DNA from: Opacimonas viscosa
GTDB lineage: Bacteria > Pseudomonadota > Gammaproteobacteria > Enterobacterales > Alteromonadaceae
Direction of reading: 5' to 3'
DNA: 64,000 nt
Assembly: GCF_024199005.1 (NCBI RefSeq)
Contig: NZ_JANATA010000018.1
Coordinates: 1-64,000, forward strand
The translations under genes were made by a program, and so were the position numbers. The notes below the pieces were generated by a model, which was given only the letters and a program-made list of their open reading frames with translations, was not told where the DNA came from and did no database searches. Shown in pieces: positions 1-9,117 of this stretch. Position 1 is the first letter of the stretch, and every line of letters begins with the position of its first letter.

Positions 1-11
1 GATTTGTACAT

Positions 12-47
12 AAAAAACCCCCGAAGGTTTTGTCTAACTTTCGGGGG
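12..47 (-). terminator. Rho-independent terminator
   Basis: An 8-bp GC-rich stem (CCCCCGAA at 18-25 with TTCGGGGG at 40-47) is followed, on the minus strand, by a run of six T (positions 17-12). It lies about 45 bp beyond the stop codon of the minus-strand Cys-rich gene and is oriented to end that transcript. There is no T-run on the plus-strand side, so it is not bidirectional. Confidence 0.85.
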
Positions 48-92
48 TCACTTCATATGTCAGGCTTTTTTCTTAAAAAAATAAAAATGTAA

Positions 93-482
93 TTAAGAAA
101 GCCAAGGTTTCGGAGGGCGTTTAAAATTGTCCCAGAAGGATTGTGGTGTGTGAAAAAACGAGGTCATTATCTGCATATTACCAGCAAGTTCAAGCAGTGT
201 GGATGAGAACACCAAAGCGAGGATTGGCATATGCGAGACACCGCTGCACTGACAACCGTTATCGCAACACTGATGCAGAACGCTGGGCGATTCACAGCAC
301 TGCATAGCTGCATCGCTGTCTGTCAACAAGGCATCGTGTGTGAGATGCTCATAAGACATATTTTCCATTGTGCACGGTTGGGTAGATACTAATGTTTCAG
401 TCATAACAAAGCGTACCTGACCAAATAACAGGCTTAAGACAATTATTGTTATAGTAAATAATGAGTATCTTTGCATAGTCAA
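93..482 (-). CDS. Small Cys/His/Met-rich exported protein, possibly metal related
   Basis: A 129-residue protein of unrecognised exact family. Residues 1-26 form a signal peptide or membrane anchor. The centre (about 37-85) is rich in Cys, His and Met, including CC pairs and the run CCDNGCQCSG. A second hydrophobic stretch lies around 86-100, and the C terminus ends FKRPPKPWLS. This layout, with a Cys/His-rich loop and a terminal RPP motif, resembles small CopL/DUF2946-like proteins found near copper genes; that is an inference, and no copper gene is in view. It is transcribed away from the yibQ-envC-gpmI unit 50 bp upstream and is followed by a strong terminator, so it may be the last gene of that unit or separately expressed. 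Confidence 0.6.
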   Translation of the reverse strand: MTMQRYSLFTITIIVLSLLFGQVRFVMTETLVSTQPCTMENMSYEHLTHDALLTDSDAAMQCCESPSVLHQCCDNGCQCSGVSHMPILALVFSSTLLELAGNMQIMTSFFHTPQSFWDNFKRPPKPWLS

Positions 483-532
483 ATAATACCTAGCTTAATT
501 TTAAGTGCAAGCCGTTGTTGTTATTGTTGCTT

Positions 533-1294
533 TTAATTCTTTGTATTTTGGTACGTTTGAATATCGACGAGTTCGACACCCGCGGCATGCAAAGTGGGGC
601 GTATCTCTTGTAAAAAAGCCAATGTGTTTTTATGAGGATGTGCTATCGCTAGGGCTTTACCGCGCTGTTTGGCTTTATTTATCAAGCGGATAAGTTGGGT
701 TTGCATAAATTCTGGCGTATTTTCATGGTCTAAAAAAATATCTCGGCGTATCGCTGAAATATTAGAAGACTTAGCGATTTCATAAGCTTTACTAAAGGGC
801 GTAGTGCGACTGTCCAAAAAGAACATACCCGTATCTTCGAGTAAATCCATGACACCTTGTAACGGTCCTGATAATTGAGTAAATTTACTTCCCATATGGT
901 TATTGACCCCTATAGCAAATGGTACCGAAGCCAATGCGGATTGAAAGGTACTAGCTAATTGCTGTCGGTCCATACTACTCATTAATGGTGCATGTCCTAA
1001 TTCAGAGCTATGTACTAATGATTCCATCGGCATGTGCAACATAACATCTCGATTCTGAGCATGTGCCCGTTGGGCTAAAATTGTGGAAAACTGAGCATTC
1101 GGTAAAATCGAAAATGTAATTTCTGAAGGCAAGTCTAAAAAACCAAAATCTCGGGCTTGATACCCAATATCATCAATAACAATCGTGACCATTGGTTTAG
1201 GCTTGTCAGCTTGGGAGCTCACTATAGCGGCACTTGTGACATTTGAAAGCACAATACTGATGACCCAAAAAATAAATAGCAACCTAATAAGCAT
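533..1294 (-). CDS. yibQ: Divergent polysaccharide deacetylase family protein (YibQ type)
   Basis: About 253 residues: a signal peptide (1-22) followed by a divergent polysaccharide deacetylase domain with the start motif VTIVIDDIGY and later HMPME, GVNNHMGSKFT and FLDSRTT, as in the YibQ (DUF610) family. The periplasmic role is poorly defined; the family is usually found beside envC, as here. I place the start at the ATG at 1294 because it overlaps the envC stop codon (TAATG), the usual sign of coupled translation. A TTG five codons further upstream is possible but less likely. Function beyond family membership is inference. Confidence 0.88.
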   Translation of the reverse strand: MLIRLLFIFWVISIVLSNVTSAAIVSSQADKPKPMVTIVIDDIGYQARDFGFLDLPSEITFSILPNAQFSTILAQRAHAQNRDVMLHMPMESLVHSSELGHAPLMSSMDRQQLASTFQSALASVPFAIGVNNHMGSKFTQLSGPLQGVMDLLEDTGMFFLDSRTTPFSKAYEIAKSSNISAIRRDIFLDHENTPEFMQTQLIRLINKAKQRGKALAIAHPHKNTLAFLQEIRPTLHAAGVELVDIQTYQNTKN

Positions 1295-2445
1295 TAAAAG
1301 TCCAACCAAGCAGTTGGGTTCACAGGAACCCCTTTATTGCGTAACTCGAAATATAGATTGGGTCGAGTTTGACCGCCGCTTTGGCCCATCAGTGCAATCG
1401 TTTCGCCACGTCGGACATATTCTCCAGGCTCTTTCAATAAAGCTTGATTATGACCATACACGCTCATAAACCCTAAACCGTGATCAAGTACCAAGACTAA
1501 CCCAAAACCTCTAAGCCAACCTGAATACAATACCTTACCTGTATGGATAGACTGAATCGGTGAACCTGCCTCACCATTGATGATGATCCCTTTCCACTTT
1601 AACTGCCCTTGCCGACGGGTAGCAAATAAGCGTCTGAGTTTGCCTGACGCCGGTGCTAGCAGCTGGCCTTTTTGTTGGCGCAAACCGTTAAGCTCTAATT
1701 TTTGACTAGAGGACGTTTGTTGTGCTGCATTGATCGCATCAACTAAGCGTTGTTCATCGGCTTTTAACTGTGCAATTTTGGCTTCATCCCCTTTGATATC
1801 TCGCTCAATTGCTTGTAAAGCGAGTTCCCGAGAAGCTTGTTGAGTTTCTAAATTTATCTGTTCGGATTCTTGCTTCGCTACTATTTGCGTAAGCTCTGTT
1901 TGTTTTTGGCGTAACGCTGTTTCGACCTGTTTAAGCTCGGCAAATAAACCTTTGAATTTGTCGATATTGATTTTTCTTTGTTGGTAAAAATATTGGTAAT
2001 ATGTCAGCATCCGTTCGACATCACCGGCTTGTTCTTGGCTAAACAACATTTTTGTGAGGTCATTATCACCAGACACATATGCGGATTTCATCTGAGCAGC
2101 AAGTGCTGATTGTTGATCTTTAATTGCTGCTTGTAGCTTTTGTGCTTCTAACTGGAGCTGCTCTGTCTCAGTGCGATTGGTTTGAATTTGGATATTGAGT
2201 TGATTAATTTTTTTGGCGATACGAGCGATTGCTTCTTCTTGGTTCTGTAGGTCTAAAAATAACTTAGACCGACGCTGTTCTTTCTGCTTTTTTTCCTTGG
2301 CTAATTGCTCAAGTGCAGATTGGATAGCTTGTACTTCACTGTCATTGGCAGCCATTTCTGCAGCAGTTTGTGTTTGCCACATAGCGCTGCCATGGGACAC
2401 AAAAAACAGTGCCCCAAGCCAGCTAAAAATTCGCCAAAACGACAT
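1294..2445 (-). CDS. envC: Murein hydrolase activator EnvC
   Basis: A 383-residue periplasmic protein with an N-terminal signal peptide (1-21), a long coiled coil (about 30-260, Gln/Lys/Glu rich) and a C-terminal LytM/M23 domain (about 285-383). In E. coli EnvC is recruited by FtsEX and activates the amidases AmiA and AmiB for daughter-cell separation. The LytM domain is degenerate here: the usual HLHFE metal motif reads NLYFELR, which matches the non-enzymatic activator role. It lies between gpmI (10 bp upstream) and yibQ (stop/start overlap), the conserved gpmI-envC-yibQ order. Confidence 0.93.
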   Translation of the reverse strand: MSFWRIFSWLGALFFVSHGSAMWQTQTAAEMAANDSEVQAIQSALEQLAKEKKQKEQRRSKLFLDLQNQEEAIARIAKKINQLNIQIQTNRTETEQLQLEAQKLQAAIKDQQSALAAQMKSAYVSGDNDLTKMLFSQEQAGDVERMLTYYQYFYQQRKINIDKFKGLFAELKQVETALRQKQTELTQIVAKQESEQINLETQQASRELALQAIERDIKGDEAKIAQLKADEQRLVDAINAAQQTSSSQKLELNGLRQQKGQLLAPASGKLRRLFATRRQGQLKWKGIIINGEAGSPIQSIHTGKVLYSGWLRGFGLVLVLDHGLGFMSVYGHNQALLKEPGEYVRRGETIALMGQSGGQTRPNLYFELRNKGVPVNPTAWLDF

Positions 2446-2455
2446 CAGCTTAATC

Positions 2456-4009
2456 TTACTTCAGAACCATAATTGGTTGCCCGGTCATCTCTGGCGGTTG
2501 CTCCATGCCCAACAAATGTAGAATTGTAGGAGAAACATCACTTAATGTGCCATCGGAACGAACATTTGCGTCACGGCCAACATAGATAAAAGGCACCGGC
2601 TCAGATGTGTGCGCGGTATGCGCTTGCCCCGTATTTGGGTCTTGCATTTGCTCTGCATTACCATGGTCGGCGGTAATTAAGCACTCTCCACCGGTTTTCG
2701 CCAAGGCATCCACCACACGACCAATACAATGGTCAACAGCTTCACACGCTTTTACCGCAGCGTCAAAGTTTCCTGTATGCCCTACCATGTCACCGTTCGG
2801 GTAATTACAAATAATGACATCGTGCTCACCAGACTCTATAGCCGCCACTAAGTTATCCGTGAGTAGCTCAGAATTCATTTCTGGCTGAAGATCATAGGTC
2901 GCCACATCAGGAGATGGGATTAGGATCCGCTTTTCACCATCGAATTCATCTTCTTTACCACCGCTAAAAAAGAAGGTGACGTGAGCAAACTTTTCAGTTT
3001 CTGAGATCCGCAACTGCGTTTTGTTGTTCTTTTCTAACCATTCACCTAACACGTTTACTAGTGCTTCAGGTGGGTAAGCACATGGAATATCTAGGTTACT
3101 TTCGTACTCAGTCAACATGACAAAACTAGATAAATCTAGCGCTGGACCTCGGGCAAAACCATCAAAATTGGTATCGACAAAGGTATGCGCCATTTGGCGC
3201 GCACGATCTGCTCGGAAATTCATGAAGATGACAGCATCACCAGCGTTCATACTCACCGGTTCACCGATGGTGGTTGCTTGGACAAATTCATCATTTTCAT
3301 CTCTACTGTATGCGGCGGCTAAAGCTTCAGTTGCACTGTTAGCTTGGTGCAAACCTTTGCCTTGTGTCATTAAGTTGTAAGCAATTTCAACTCGGTCCCA
3401 GCGATTATCACGATCCATCGCATAATAACGCCCCACTACCGAAGCTGTTTTACCACAACCGACTTTAGCAAAAACAGCATCAGCCGCTTGCAAACTCGCT
3501 TCGGCAGATCTCGGAGGAGTATCACGACCATCTAAAAATGCGTGTAAATAAATGTCTTTGGCACCACGTTGTGCAGCTAGTTCAATCGCTGCAAAAATAT
3601 GATCTTCATGTGAATGAACGCCACCTGGCGATAACAACCCCATCAAGTGAACTGCTTTACCCGCGGCAACAGCATTATCAATAGCCGTGACAAGTACTGG
3701 GTTTGTAGCAAATTCGTTATCAGCGATCGCCTTAGTAATTTTTGTAAAATCTTGGTAAACCACTCGGCCTGCACCTAAATTGACATGGCCAACTTCTGAA
3801 TTGCCCATTTGTCCTTCTGGTAAACCTACATCTAAGCCTGAACCCGATATCAAAGTAGCTGGGTATTTTGCTTGAAGCGCATCTAAATTAGGTGTGCGTG
3901 CTGCTAAAATAGCATTATTTTCAGGGTTTTCACGATAGCCCCAACCATCTAGAATTAACAAAGCGATGGTTTTTTTAGGTAAGTGGGTGGCGTGTTCCGC
4001 GTTTGACAT
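2456..4009 (-). CDS. gpmI: 2,3-bisphosphoglycerate-independent phosphoglycerate mutase
   Basis: A 517-residue cytosolic glycolytic enzyme interconverting 3- and 2-phosphoglycerate with two metal ions, usually Mn. The alkaline-phosphatase-type metal motif LLILDGWG is at about 17-24 and the phosphoserine motif GNSEVGH at about 68-74. [10 protein letters not shown] and [11 protein letters not shown] near the C terminus carry further metal ligands. Length is normal for the family (about 510-515). It is the first gene of a minus-strand unit with envC and yibQ, and diverges from the rhodanese gene across 186 bp that should hold both promoters. Confidence 0.97.
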   Translation of the reverse strand: MSNAEHATHLPKKTIALLILDGWGYRENPENNAILAARTPNLDALQAKYPATLISGSGLDVGLPEGQMGNSEVGHVNLGAGRVVYQDFTKITKAIADNEFATNPVLVTAIDNAVAAGKAVHLMGLLSPGGVHSHEDHIFAAIELAAQRGAKDIYLHAFLDGRDTPPRSAEASLQAADAVFAKVGCGKTASVVGRYYAMDRDNRWDRVEIAYNLMTQGKGLHQANSATEALAAAYSRDENDEFVQATTIGEPVSMNAGDAVIFMNFRADRARQMAHTFVDTNFDGFARGPALDLSSFVMLTEYESNLDIPCAYPPEALVNVLGEWLEKNNKTQLRISETEKFAHVTFFFSGGKEDEFDGEKRILIPSPDVATYDLQPEMNSELLTDNLVAAIESGEHDVIICNYPNGDMVGHTGNFDAAVKACEAVDHCIGRVVDALAKTGGECLITADHGNAEQMQDPNTGQAHTAHTSEPVPFIYVGRDANVRSDGTLSDVSPTILHLLGMEQPPEMTGQPIMVLK

Positions 4010-4195
4010 ATAACCTCAATAAATCTTTTATTTGAACAAAATTACTTACCTCATAAATTACCATTTATCCCCGCATCAATAAAGGAAATGGCAAGAGATA
4101 ACATGGAATATTTAGGTTTGTGCGTGAAATACTGGTCAAACGCTTCATTTTCGATATACTTTGTCGTCTAAAATTTACATCTAAACAGGTTTTTT

Positions 4196-4621
4196 ATGGA
4201 ACAGTACATCGAGTTTGCGACTAATAATTTTTTTCTTGCTGGCATCTGGCTAGCACTCGTAGTGCTTTTGATTTATAGCTTCATCGCTGGCTTTTTGGCG
4301 CCTTATAAAGAATTAGACACCACTGAAACCACATTCAAAATCAACAAAGAAGACGCTGTTATACTAGATATTCGCAAAGCTGAAGAGTTCAAAAAAGGTC
4401 ATATTTTAGGCGCTCGTCAAATTAAACCTGAAGAGATCAGCACAGGTAACTTTGTCAAACTTGAAAAACACAAAGACCAACCCATTATAGTGGTATGTGA
4501 TATGGGCATGAGTGCGAAAAAAGTCGCTACCAAATTACATAAAGCTGGCTTTACCAAAGCAGATGTTTTGAAAGGTGGCATGAATGCATGGTCTGGCGCA
4601 AGCTTACCCGTGACTCGTTAA
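4196..4621 (+). CDS. Membrane-anchored rhodanese-like sulfurtransferase (YibN type)
   Basis: A 141-residue protein with one N-terminal membrane segment (about 12-34) and a cytoplasmic rhodanese domain (about 38-138). The active-site loop reads VCDMGMSAKK, with the catalytic Cys followed by the G and S of the persulfide-binding loop. It is the size and type of E. coli YibN and keeps the same neighbours (grxC, secB, gpsA). Its physiological substrate is not known; a sulfur-transfer or redox role is inferred from the domain and from glutaredoxin 22 bp downstream. Confidence 0.9.
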   Translation: MEQYIEFATNNFFLAGIWLALVVLLIYSFIAGFLAPYKELDTTETTFKINKEDAVILDIRKAEEFKKGHILGARQIKPEEISTGNFVKLEKHKDQPIIVVCDMGMSAKKVATKLHKAGFTKADVLKGGMNAWSGASLPVTR

Positions 4622-4643
4622 GCAAATTTAAGGAATCATCCAA

Positions 4644-4898
4644 ATGGTAAATATCGAACTTTATACTAAAGACTACTGCCCGTTTTGTAAACGCGCACTA
4701 GCTTTATTTGACGGTAAAGGTGTCAAATATACGAATATTGAAATCCAAGAGCAACCAGACAAACGTCCAGAAATGATTGAGCGCGCTGGTGGTAGAACCA
4801 CAGTACCGCAGATTTTTATCAATGATACTCATATCGGTGGTTGTGATGACCTCCTTGCTCTTGAATCACAAAATAAACTTGACGCATTACTTGCGTAA
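4644..4898 (+). CDS. grxC: Glutaredoxin 3
   Basis: An 84-residue thioredoxin-fold protein that reduces disulfides and glutathione mixed disulfides using glutathione. The dithiol site is CPFC at about 12-15, with Phe instead of the commoner Tyr. The cis-Pro segment TTVPQIFI and the glutathione-binding GGCDDL complete the family signature. It is the second gene of the rhodanese-grxC-secB-gpsA operon, 21 bp before secB. Confidence 0.96.
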   Translation: MVNIELYTKDYCPFCKRALALFDGKGVKYTNIEIQEQPDKRPEMIERAGGRTTVPQIFINDTHIGGCDDLLALESQNKLDALLA

Positions 4899-4919
4899 CC
4901 AACTAAAACAGGAACTCCC

Positions 4920-5411
4920 ATGGCTGAACAAGCAGTAAACGGTGCAGATCAAGCACAAGCACAATTCAATATCCAACGCATCTACACCAAAGACATCTCC
5001 TTTGAGACTCCTAACTCACCTGCCATTTTTGCCAAAGAGTGGAAACCAGAAGTTAAATTAGATCTAGACACCAAAACAGCTAAATTGGATGAAAATGTAT
5101 TCGAAGTGACTTTATCGGTAACCGTTACTGCGTCTATAGAAGATCAAGTTGCTTTCTTATGTGAAGTGCAACAAGCAGGTATTTTCATTATTGGTGCAGA
5201 TATCCCTGAACCCAATCGCGCACAATTACTAGGTGCATTTTGCCCTAACACGCTATTCCCATATGCACGTGAAGCTATTTCAAACTTGGTTAACCGTGGT
5301 ACATTCCCACCATTAAACCTCGCTCCGGTCAACTTTGATGCTGTGTTCCAAGCCTATTTGCAAAATCGAGCGAAAGAAGAAGAAGGTCAAGCACCTCAGG
5401 CTGACGCTTAA
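4920..5411 (+). CDS. secB: Protein-export chaperone SecB
   Basis: A 163-residue homotetrameric cytosolic chaperone that keeps precursor proteins unfolded and hands them to SecA. Conserved segments include [14 protein letters not shown] near residue 25, LDLDTKTA and the C-terminal half with [12 protein letters not shown] and [15 protein letters not shown]. Length is normal (E. coli 155). It sits three bases before gpsA, the conserved secB-gpsA pair. Confidence 0.97.
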   Translation: MAEQAVNGADQAQAQFNIQRIYTKDISFETPNSPAIFAKEWKPEVKLDLDTKTAKLDENVFEVTLSVTVTASIEDQVAFLCEVQQAGIFIIGADIPEPNRAQLLGAFCPNTLFPYAREAISNLVNRGTFPPLNLAPVNFDAVFQAYLQNRAKEEEGQAPQADA

Positions 5412-5414
5412 TCT

Positions 5415-6416
5415 ATGTCTAGAGCAACCATAAGTGTGCTTGGTGCGGGTTCTTACGGCACCGCTTTGGCAATGTGTTTAGCGCGCAATGGCGTAGACAC
5501 ACACTTATGGGGTCGCAACTCGGCGATGCTCAAAACTATGGCAGATGCACGAGAAAATACGCGCTACCTGCCTGGTTATCCATTTCCTGAAAGCCTGTAT
5601 CTAAATACCGAAATTGCCGCGGTAATGGCACATTCTAATGACATATTAGTCGTTGTACCTTCACATGCCTTTGCTGATTGCCTAACTCAAATAGCACCTT
5701 ATTTAACTGCACAACATCGTGTCGTGTGGGCGACTAAAGGACTCGAACCAGAAACAGGCAGACTCCTACAAAACGTGGCAGCTGAAATTATAGGTCCAGC
5801 TCGTCCCATGGGCATATTATCTGGCCCTACATTCGCCAAAGAAATGGCTGCTGGTTTACCTACCGCAATTTCTTTAGCCGCCACCGACCCACAATTTGCC
5901 CAGGATATTGCAGCAAAATTACACTGTGCAAAATCATTTAGAGTTTACCTTAATCCTGATTTTACTGGGGTTCAACTCGGCGGTGCTGTAAAAAACGTGA
6001 TTGCTATTGGTGCTGGCTTGGCTGATGGCTTAGGGTTTGGTGCAAATGCACGAACTGCACTAATTACTCGAGGCTTAGCTGAAATGACCCGTTTAGGAAC
6101 AGCTGTCGGAGCTTCACCAGAAACCTTTATGGGTATGGCAGGCTTAGGTGATTTAGTACTTACTTGTACTGATAATCAGTCCCGTAATCGTCGCTTTGGA
6201 CTCGCTTTAGGCGCGGGTAAAGCGGTTGAGGCTGCGATTGCAGAAATAGGGCAAGTCGTTGAAGGTCATAGAAATACCCAAGAAGTTTTTGCGTTGGCCC
6301 AGCAATACCAAGTAGAGATGCCCATCACTGAGCAAATCTACGCTGTCTTATATGAAAATAAAAATGCCAAAGAAGCAGCACTGGCATTGTTAGGACGCGA
6401 ACAAACCAGCGAATAG
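5415..6416 (+). CDS. gpsA: Glycerol-3-phosphate dehydrogenase [NAD(P)+]
   Basis: A 333-residue enzyme that reduces dihydroxyacetone phosphate to sn-glycerol 3-phosphate for phospholipid synthesis. The N-terminal Rossmann motif is [12 protein letters not shown] (about 8-19); the catalytic Lys region reads [19 protein letters not shown], followed by [11 protein letters not shown] and the C-terminal substrate-binding helices. Length agrees with the family (E. coli 339). It is the last gene of the rhodanese-grxC-secB-gpsA run, converging on trmL. Confidence 0.97.
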   Translation: MSRATISVLGAGSYGTALAMCLARNGVDTHLWGRNSAMLKTMADARENTRYLPGYPFPESLYLNTEIAAVMAHSNDILVVVPSHAFADCLTQIAPYLTAQHRVVWATKGLEPETGRLLQNVAAEIIGPARPMGILSGPTFAKEMAAGLPTAISLAATDPQFAQDIAAKLHCAKSFRVYLNPDFTGVQLGGAVKNVIAIGAGLADGLGFGANARTALITRGLAEMTRLGTAVGASPETFMGMAGLGDLVLTCTDNQSRNRRFGLALGAGKAVEAAIAEIGQVVEGHRNTQEVFALAQQYQVEMPITEQIYAVLYENKNAKEAALALLGREQTSE

Positions 6417-6487
6417 TATGCCTAAGTTAAGATGGCATCTGGTTCCTTCATTTAGAGGGCATCTGTGTATTAATTGGGGCCTGTACC

Positions 6488-6952
6488 TTATTGTGCGTTA
6501 GGAAACCCCATTTGACGCCAAGCCTCATATACAAATACAGAAACCGCGTTGGACAAATTCATACTTCTACTATCCGGAAGCATAGGAATGCGGACTCTTT
6601 GTGACTCGGGTAAACTCATTATGAACTCGTGCGGTAACCCTCGTGTTTCAGGACCAAAAATTAAAGCATCACCAGGACTATATTGGGCTTTTGAGTGAAA
6701 CATAGAACCTTTGGTGGTGCAGGCGAAAATCCGCTTGGGGTTTCTTTCATCCAAGTACGCCTGCAAATTAGGGTAGCGTTTTACGTTTGCAAACTCGTGA
6801 TAATCCAAACCTGCACGTCTCACTTTCTTATCATCCCAATCAAACCCAAGAGGTTCAATCAGGTGCAGAGCAAAGCCTGAATTCGCACAAAGACGAATAA
6901 TATTACCAGTGTTCGGTGGAATTTCTGGTTCGTATAATACAATATCTAACAT
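6488..6952 (-). CDS. trmL: tRNA (cytidine(34)-2'-O)-methyltransferase TrmL
   Basis: A SPOUT-family methyltransferase that 2'-O-methylates the wobble nucleotide of tRNA-Leu isoacceptors using S-adenosylmethionine. The N terminus [18 protein letters not shown] and the knot motifs [10 protein letters not shown] and [16 protein letters not shown] are diagnostic. I start it at 6952 (154 residues) rather than at the ATG at 6964, because the Shine-Dalgarno GGAG (6962-6959) lies six bases before the 6952 ATG and overlaps the upstream ATG. This also matches the known TrmL N terminus. Confidence 0.95.
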   Translation of the reverse strand: MLDIVLYEPEIPPNTGNIIRLCANSGFALHLIEPLGFDWDDKKVRRAGLDYHEFANVKRYPNLQAYLDERNPKRIFACTTKGSMFHSKAQYSPGDALIFGPETRGLPHEFIMSLPESQRVRIPMLPDSRSMNLSNAVSVFVYEAWRQMGFPNAQ

Positions 6953-7019
6953 TGATTTCTCCATCTACACAAAAGTATGATGTAGTAAGCGCTCACCATC
7001 ACCATGTGTATTAATATTA

Positions 7020-7979
7020 CTAACTTTTCAAAAAATTAATGATACTCAATAATGCGGGATTGCGAATATGGTCTTGTTCAAACAAGATTTCGTGTTCCGC
7101 TTCTTTGACAACATAATAAATACTATCAGGGATCAACTTAACGACCTCAGCTTGTGGCCCGTTATCAACGACTTGTTCGCTTTCGGCACTTAAACAAAGT
7201 ACTTGATTGACGCAATTCGGTGCCTGTTGCATGATTTGACCAAGAGCGATATTGGCGGCCGCAACCCACTGGACAGTCACCCCTCCTAGTTGAGTTTCGG
7301 GCAATGTATATTGCGTATTTTTAAAGCGTTGATAACGTACTTGAGAACGGGTTAATTTGTTCTCAGAAAATGCGACTTCGGTATAATCTTTTTGCCCCAA
7401 GAAGTAATGTGCTTTTTGAGTGAGCTTTGACCATGATAATCCTAGCCACATCGCAGTGTGGGCAAGCCACATGGGCACTGGTACACGCAAACCCAACATC
7501 GGTGCAGTCATAGCTATCTTGGCAAATAATGCTGGGTATTTGAGCGTCGTCAAAAGACCAATTGCGCCGCCCATCGAATGGCAAAGTAGATGTGGTTGAG
7601 GACTATATGGTTGGACTATTTCGCAGACAAAATACTTCAGGTCAGCAACGTATTCAGCAAAATCATCAATGTGTCCGTGCTGCGCGTGATATGACGTTTT
7701 CTGAGATAAACCTTGACCACGATGATCATGTATAAATACCGCAAAACCGTGCTGCACCAAATCGAAAATCACTTCTTTATATTTTACATAACTTTCAACA
7801 CGTCCGCTGGAAATCACGATGGTGGGTAAATCTGGTTTTGGTGCTACCCAAGCATAGGCCAAACGAATACCATCTGGTGTGGTTAACGTGTTGGTGTGTA
7901 CTTGTTGAGCAAACCAAGCATCTATCAGCTCTCCTGCCCCATTTAACAATTCAGCTTCTGTCGTTAATCCGATACTCAT
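7020..7979 (-). CDS. pldB: Lysophospholipase L2-like alpha/beta hydrolase
   Basis: A 319-residue alpha/beta hydrolase. The nucleophile elbow is CHSMGG, preceded by the DHRGQGLS loop; the acid region reads LSAESEQVVDN and the catalytic His lies in EHEILFEQD. The last two segments closely follow E. coli PldB, which hydrolyses lysophospholipids at the inner membrane. The start is taken at 7979, where the ATG overlaps the stop of the GrpB-family gene (ATGA), with AAGG upstream, so the two genes are probably translationally coupled. An in-frame start ten codons upstream is less likely. Confidence 0.88.
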   Translation of the reverse strand: MSIGLTTEAELLNGAGELIDAWFAQQVHTNTLTTPDGIRLAYAWVAPKPDLPTIVISSGRVESYVKYKEVIFDLVQHGFAVFIHDHRGQGLSQKTSYHAQHGHIDDFAEYVADLKYFVCEIVQPYSPQPHLLCHSMGGAIGLLTTLKYPALFAKIAMTAPMLGLRVPVPMWLAHTAMWLGLSWSKLTQKAHYFLGQKDYTEVAFSENKLTRSQVRYQRFKNTQYTLPETQLGGVTVQWVAAANIALGQIMQQAPNCVNQVLCLSAESEQVVDNGPQAEVVKLIPDSIYYVVKEAEHEILFEQDHIRNPALLSIINFLKS

Positions 7980-8632
7980 GTTACTGCCTTGACTGTTGTA
8001 TGACTCCATAGATGCTCGTCTAATTCAGCTAAAATAGATTTCACAAAATGTCTTTTCGCTTGGCCATATTGTAAATGTTCGGTAATCCCTGCGCCTACTA
8101 TCTGCTGCTTTAATTCTTCATATTGGTGACGTAATACTGGCGACATTAACAGACGCTGACGAAAATACCGTTGTTTTTGTTGTTCTATACTACCTTGAAC
8201 CAGCAAATGACAATGCACCTTATATGACTTCTCTTCCGATACTACAGTGACATCTAAACGGGGGCGATGAATATCAAATTGCTTAGCGCCATGCTCAAAC
8301 ACAAAATTCAACTTGGTTAGTGCCATCATGAGTAGTTCAATTTTTTCAGCATGTGACAAATTTTCTAATGATTGGCACATGGACTGTGCTCTTGCTGACT
8401 CAGGAGTAGATGGGCTGAGATACATTGCAATATCAATAATTCCCTTGCCACTTACCCCTATAGCAGTTGACCCGATGTGCTCTATAACAGGAACAATGCC
8501 ATTTATATTGTGTGAGGTAGATAGCGCAAAATGTTTGCGCAGAGCATGAATTAACCTCTGTGCAACAACGCGACTCATTGGATCATAAGCCGCATACTCG
8601 GCAGGTGAATAGTGGTATAGACTAAAGTGCAT
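7976..8632 (-). CDS. GrpB/UPF0157 family protein
   Basis: A 218-residue protein of the GrpB (UPF0157) family, related to nucleotidyltransferases of the polymerase-beta fold. It keeps the motif EHIGSTAIGVSGKGIIDI around residues 51-68 (GS and the downstream acidic residue), then RPRLDVTVV and CHLLVQGS. The biochemical role of the family is unsettled. It is the first gene of a two-gene unit with the pldB-like gene, overlapping it by four bases. Confidence 0.85.
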   Translation of the reverse strand: MHFSLYHYSPAEYAAYDPMSRVVAQRLIHALRKHFALSTSHNINGIVPVIEHIGSTAIGVSGKGIIDIAMYLSPSTPESARAQSMCQSLENLSHAEKIELLMMALTKLNFVFEHGAKQFDIHRPRLDVTVVSEEKSYKVHCHLLVQGSIEQQKQRYFRQRLLMSPVLRHQYEELKQQIVGAGITEHLQYGQAKRHFVKSILAELDEHLWSHTTVKAVT

Positions 8633-8806
8633 TAGTAATAATAATGTTTATTTTGTAGATTAGTATACAAGAAAATATGTCCAGCCGATAACATCTATTG
8701 AGGTAAAGTTAGGCCTGTTATGTTTGTTTTAATGTGAGTACACAAACGCCTTTAGCAAGTGTCTAGCTGAAACGAGGTACTACCGACTGATGTATTATGC
8801 AAATAA

Positions 8807-8856
8807 AATGAATATTTATACATTTTTGTTGAATAAGTATTTATCTTTTGTATAAT
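8807..8856 (+). promoter_or_regulatory. argC promoter with tandem ARG boxes
   Basis: Two 18-bp sites resembling the ArgR operator (TGAAT, four A/T, ATTCA) lie at 8807-8824 (TGAATATTTATACA core) and 8828-8845 (TGAATAAGTATTTA core). They are exactly 3 bp apart, the spacing typical of paired ARG boxes. The second covers the candidate -35 element TTGAAT (8829-8834), and a perfect -10 TATAAT follows at 8851-8856 after a 16-bp spacer. ArgR with bound arginine would block this promoter. The ArgR gene itself is not in the window. Confidence 0.82.
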
Positions 8857-9025
8857 TAACACCAGATTTAGATATTAACCGCCTGATCATGGTTAATCCG
8901 ATTATATATATTTTTGTGAATCGCTAGCATGCAAAATCAATTATCAACAATTTTACACTCTCCCTGCCTTTGTAATATGGGTTTTGTGCTACGATGAGTG
9001 CGTAGTTTACACCCAATATACAGCT

Positions 9026-9088
9026 CTTTTTACCTTTATCAGTAGTTTGTTGTAGTTGCTGATAAAGGTAAAAAGGATTTTTCTTTTT
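9026..9088 (+). other. Long hairpin with U-rich tail in the argC leader (possible attenuator)
   Basis: A perfect 17-bp inverted repeat (9026-9042 with 9059-9075; arms based on TTTTTACCTTTATCAG) encloses a 16-nt loop and is followed by a T-rich tract (9078-9088, ATTTTTCTTTTT). It lies about 170 nt downstream of the argC -10 and 30 bp before the argC ribosome-binding site. The shape is like an intrinsic terminator, but the stem is AT-rich. The rest of 8633-9117 holds the argC promoter and no gene I can support. Confidence 0.6.
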
Positions 9089-9117
9089 GAATAAATATAT
9101 CCCCAGGGACTTCTACA

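Noticed and set aside
505-693. A 62-codon plus-strand frame overlapping the end of the YibQ-type gene
   Set aside because: It overlaps the conserved 3' end of a recognised gene, with no ribosome-binding site or recognisable sequence.
6420-6480. Imperfect inverted repeat (AGATGGC and GGCATCT) between gpsA and trmL as a terminator
   Set aside because: The stem has a mismatch, the loop is long and there is no T-run on either strand.
8890-8928. A 12-codon frame (MVNPIIYIFVNR) in the argC leader as a possible arginine leader peptide
   Set aside because: It has a single Arg at the very end, no ribosome-binding site, and lies about 100 bp before the hairpin, so it does not fit a classical leader-peptide attenuator.
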